Under the pieces are notes generated by a model. The model was given only the letters and a program-made list of their open reading frames with translations. It was not told the DNA's origin and made no database searches. From positions 1 through 25,171 of IMG/VR virus record IMGVR_UViG_3300008110_000483: a stretch of DNA of 25,171 nt; one strand, written 5' to 3'. The DNA is from a virus. Position 1 is the stretch's first letter, and each line of letters opens with the position of its first letter. This document shows positions 22,524 through 25,171 of the stretch, in pieces. A program made the position numbers and the translations under genes.

Positions 22524-24824
22524 TTATGCGTTAAAAGTAGCTCCGGTTGGTAAAACGTTGAAATCAATGATAATGAATTCAGCTGTTTTAGTTGGTTGTA
22601 AGTAAATCGCTCCCTGTAAGATATTTCTATCAATTGCGTCAGGTGTGTTATTACTTTCATCCATTACTACTTTGAATGAATATAAACCTTGTCTTTGTTG
22701 GATTGATTCCATATATGGATTAACAATGTTTAAGAATCTTGCTCTTGTCTCCGCTGTGTTTTGTTCGAACACTAAGAATCTAGATGAAGATGCGATAAAC
22801 TTCTTCAATGTAATCAACAATCTTCTTACGTTAATTCTATCTAATGCAGATGGTAATTGTTGTAAAGTTTTTTGTCCGAATACTACAATACCTTGTCCAG
22901 GGAATTGTGCGATTGGGTTTACATTGTTTTCATATAAAGTATCTCTTTCAGCGTGTGTTAATCTATTAACTACTGAAACTGCTCCTACTAATCCACCTCT
23001 GTTTAAACCTGCTGGTGCGAACCATTCAGCTTTAGTATTATCGTTTGCTGCATATACAGCCGGTATCAATACTGATGGTGGTATAGTTATTAATTTATTT
23101 GTGTTTGTGTCGATTGTTCTAACCCAAGGGAAGTAAGTACCAGCGTAGTTAGAATCTACTGCGTTTGCTTGAGCAACTGCTGTATCAATACCCGCTAAAT
23201 GGTCTGTTGCATCAAATACATAGAATGCATCTTCTCTAGCTTCAATCATATCTAAACCAGATGTTACAACATCAATGTGATATTGTCTAGTGATACCAGG
23301 TGTTACTAATAAGTTGATATCATATTCATCTTTATTAGATAATGCGTTAAAACATAATTCATATGCAATCGAACCACTTCCGGTTGCAGTTGCACAATCC
23401 ATACCTTGCATATTTGTACCAGCTACCCACTCATCTCTTAATGAACCTAAACTATCTGATTTTGCGATTCTTTTTGTTACATTAAATCCGTCAAATCCAC
23501 CCTGAAAGAATATGTTAAATTCTCTCTTAGCTACTGCTGCTCCAAATGATGCAGTTAATTCTACATTACAAGTTGTATCTAATGAGAATATTGCGTTTGA
23601 ACCAGTACCAGCGTTTGAAGGTAATGCTTTTAAATATATTTCGTTATCTGTATTGTTTTCTACATTCAATCCTAACACATATTCAGAAGAACCTGATGTA
23701 GTGTAGAATGTTGCTGCAGGAATTAATAATTCTTGTGCCGCAGTACCACTTACAGGTAATGTGTATGGTGAGTGTGCAAAAGGTACAGCTGCTACTGGAT
23801 ATAAACCAGCATCTTTAACTTCTATTCTAATGTATTTAGATTTATTTTGCCAAACTCCACTTTCTGATATTTTTCCTGTTAAACCTTCACTATCAATTGT
23901 ATTATAGATATCACCAATTACTCTTGCGATGTAGTTAGGTGAATTAGGGTCTAATGTTAAGTTATTAAATTGCTCTAATATAAATCTTTTCTTATCTGTA
24001 TCTTTGTACTTTCTTATTTGTAAAGAGAATGAACCATAATCAGAACCCGCAATAGAACCAGCTTTTTTGATTTGAGATATAGTTACCTTAAATCTTTGGT
24101 TTTCTGCAGTACCATCTGATAATGTATGAACTCTAAACAAATCGAATCTTTCACCAGCAATTGCTTGTGATTTAATCCAAGGAGTTGATGCGTAAGTTGC
24201 ATCGTATGTGAAATCTTGTGCACCTAAAACAGATGCAGTTACCGCTGTGTTTGCATCGAATGTTACCGCTGTGTTTTCAAAGAAAGCATATGCGTAAGCA
24301 CCTTGCTCACCATGTGGGGATGTTCCTAATACTTTTGAAATGTTATTTACATCCGATGGGTCAACTGATGATGAACCAGCAAAACCACTAAACCCACTAC
24401 CACTAACATTAATATAAAAATCACCACTAATAGTTTCTAATATTGATGCTGATGTTGCAGTTAAACTATGTGCTACATCTGTATTAAATAAGATTGCTAC
24501 TGATTTAGATACACTTGCACTAGCTGCTGTGATTACTAATGGTCCTGGTTCGGTGTATCCACCTAAACCTGCTACTCTACAAATTGTTACACTACCCGCT
24601 TCTCTCAAATAATTTTGAGCTGCTAATGGTGTGTAATAATCTCCATCTGCAACACCAAATATATCTGATAATTCAGATTGTGATGTTACGATAGTTGGTT
24701 TGAATGCAGGTCCTTGTTTGAAAGGTCCTACTATTGCTGCACCGATGTTTGATACTCCTTGTGCTAAAAACGAAAGGTCATTTTCTCTCGTAAATACGCC
24801 TGGTGATACTATTTTTTCTGCCAT
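22524..24824 (-). CDS. Tail sheath protein (T4 gp18 family)
   Basis: Contractile sheath subunit that drives the tube through the host envelope. The 766 residues exceed T4 gp18 (659). The N-terminus MAEKIVSPGVFTRENDLSF has the family S-P-G-V-(F/Y)-x-x-E start, followed by SNIGAAIVGPFKQGPAFKPT and VTSQSELSDIFG. The conserved C-terminal domain includes NPIAQFPGQGIVVFGQKTLQ, INVRRLLITLKKFI, RFLVFEQNTAETRARFLNIV and PTKTAEFIIIDFNVLPTGAT, which forms the interlocking and tube-facing part. The variable central region (about 110-480) is Ser/Thr/Ala-rich and carries the extra length, probably surface-exposed insertions. It has a strong Shine-Dalgarno (AAGGAG, 8 bases before ATG) and a leader with an ATATTTATA element, consistent with high expression. 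Confidence 0.96.
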   Translation of the reverse strand: MAEKIVSPGVFTRENDLSFLAQGVSNIGAAIVGPFKQGPAFKPTIVTSQSELSDIFGVADGDYYTPLAAQNYLREAGSVTICRVAGLGGYTEPGPLVITAASASVSKSVAILFNTDVAHSLTATSASILETISGDFYINVSGSGFSGFAGSSSVDPSDVNNISKVLGTSPHGEQGAYAYAFFENTAVTFDANTAVTASVLGAQDFTYDATYASTPWIKSQAIAGERFDLFRVHTLSDGTAENQRFKVTISQIKKAGSIAGSDYGSFSLQIRKYKDTDKKRFILEQFNNLTLDPNSPNYIARVIGDIYNTIDSEGLTGKISESGVWQNKSKYIRIEVKDAGLYPVAAVPFAHSPYTLPVSGTAAQELLIPAATFYTTSGSSEYVLGLNVENNTDNEIYLKALPSNAGTGSNAIFSLDTTCNVELTASFGAAVAKREFNIFFQGGFDGFNVTKRIAKSDSLGSLRDEWVAGTNMQGMDCATATGSGSIAYELCFNALSNKDEYDINLLVTPGITRQYHIDVVTSGLDMIEAREDAFYVFDATDHLAGIDTAVAQANAVDSNYAGTYFPWVRTIDTNTNKLITIPPSVLIPAVYAANDNTKAEWFAPAGLNRGGLVGAVSVVNRLTHAERDTLYENNVNPIAQFPGQGIVVFGQKTLQQLPSALDRINVRRLLITLKKFIASSSRFLVFEQNTAETRARFLNIVNPYMESIQQRQGLYSFKVVMDESNNTPDAIDRNILQGAIYLQPTKTAEFIIIDFNVLPTGATFNA

Positions 24825-24832
24825 TGTTTTTT

Positions 24833-24838
24833 CTCCTT
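24833..24838 (-). promoter_or_regulatory. Strong Shine-Dalgarno AAGGAG for the sheath gene
   Basis: AAGGAG lies 8 bases before the ATG at 24824. It is one of only two clear sites in the window and fits a highly expressed structural gene. Confidence 0.78.
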
Positions 24839-24866
24839 AAAGTTGTTATATAGAAATACTCTCCAT

Positions 24867-24874
24867 ATAAATAT
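24867..24874 (-). promoter_or_regulatory. ATATTTATA element before the sheath gene
   Basis: Reads GATATATTTATATGGAG in gene direction, 42 bases before the sheath start. Inferred late promoter, as for the other copies. Confidence 0.48.
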
Positions 24875-24906
24875 ATCTATTCAATATCAAAAGTATTTTT
24901 TTTGGT

Positions 24907-25158
24907 TTATTTTTGTTCGTTTGGTGTAAATTCTCCAGATGCTAAATCTAAATTACCTTCACCATATTCTTTATTGATTGCATCTAATAATGCTTTCTCA
25001 CTATTCAATAAATCATTATAGTTTTTTAATAAAACTTCTCTTTGTACTTTGATTTGTTGCTCATCTAAAGTCAACTCACCTAATGCATTTGTAATTTGTA
25101 ACGCAGATGTTCTAACATCTTTAATTTGCTCAAACAATTCTTCTCTAATTTTTGCCAT
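24907..25158 (-). CDS. Small coiled-coil protein upstream of the sheath gene, unknown
   Basis: 83 residues, almost wholly helical and charged: AKIREELFEQIKDVRTSALQ, then ITNALGELTLDEQQIKVQRE and VLLKNYNDLLNSEKALLDAI, ending in an acidic GEGNLDLASGEFTPNEQK. The heptad-like spacing of Leu/Ile suggests a coiled coil. No family recognised. The start at 25158 is close to the window edge (13 bases left), so promoter and ribosome site cannot be judged. It is separated from the sheath gene by an 82-base gap holding a promoter-like element, so it probably belongs to an upstream unit of head or neck genes not in view. Confidence 0.72.
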   Translation of the reverse strand: MAKIREELFEQIKDVRTSALQITNALGELTLDEQQIKVQREVLLKNYNDLLNSEKALLDAINKEYGEGNLDLASGEFTPNEQK

Positions 25159-25171
25159 AAACTTTTATTTT

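Noticed and set aside
1-25171. tRNA genes, CRISPR arrays, insertion sequences, integrase or attachment sites
   Set aside because: Looked for and not seen. Gaps between genes are short and AT-rich, with no cloverleaf-like or spaced-repeat structure.

Overview
The window looks like about 25 kb of a contractile-tailed (T4-like, myovirus) phage genome infecting a member of the Bacteroidota. The phage assignment rests on a tail sheath, tail tube, tape measure, LysM baseplate protein and hub-like proteins next to a T4-style replication set (gp32-like ssDNA-binding protein, RecA recombinase, FEN/RNase H-type nuclease, DnaB-type helicase). The host assignment is an inference. The DNA is AT-rich, Shine-Dalgarno sites are mostly absent, and three intergenic sites match the Bacteroidota promoter form TTTG-N19/20-TAnnTTTG. 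All 21 supported genes lie on the minus strand, so the transcription order runs from high to low coordinates. There is no gene-free stretch over 300 bases, and I saw no tRNA, rRNA, CRISPR array or insertion sequence.

Tail module (25158 down to 12214): small coiled-coil protein, sheath, tube, a small Gly/Ser/Thr-rich protein, a gp26-like baseplate/chaperone protein overlapping a small downstream frame (possible +1 frameshift pair), a small helical protein, a 993-aa tape measure protein, a 710-aa baseplate protein, a LysM baseplate protein, a 725-aa hub-like protein and a conserved 135-aa protein. A phytanoyl-CoA dioxygenase-family gene (12160-11378) closes this block and ends in a strong terminator.

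Middle module (11304 down to 6741): a divergent family A DNA polymerase, an 831-aa protein of unknown function that may be an internal virion protein, a conserved 130-aa hypothetical protein and a DUF3310 protein. Replication and nucleotide module (6620 down to 1): gp32-like SSB, RecA, 5'-3' exonuclease, a 71-aa Lys-rich protein, DnaB-like helicase and a class II (B12-dependent) ribonucleotide reductase cut by the window edge.

Two promoter classes seem to divide the genes. Host-type promoters precede the polymerase, DUF3310 and SSB genes. A different element, ATATTTAT(A) in gene direction, sits in the gaps before the sheath, the dioxygenase, two small tail genes, the SSB and the reductase, with looser variants before the tube and gp26-like genes. 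This element is the best candidate for a phage-specific (late) promoter. At two junctions an intrinsic terminator is followed at once by this element, and at a third by a host-type promoter.
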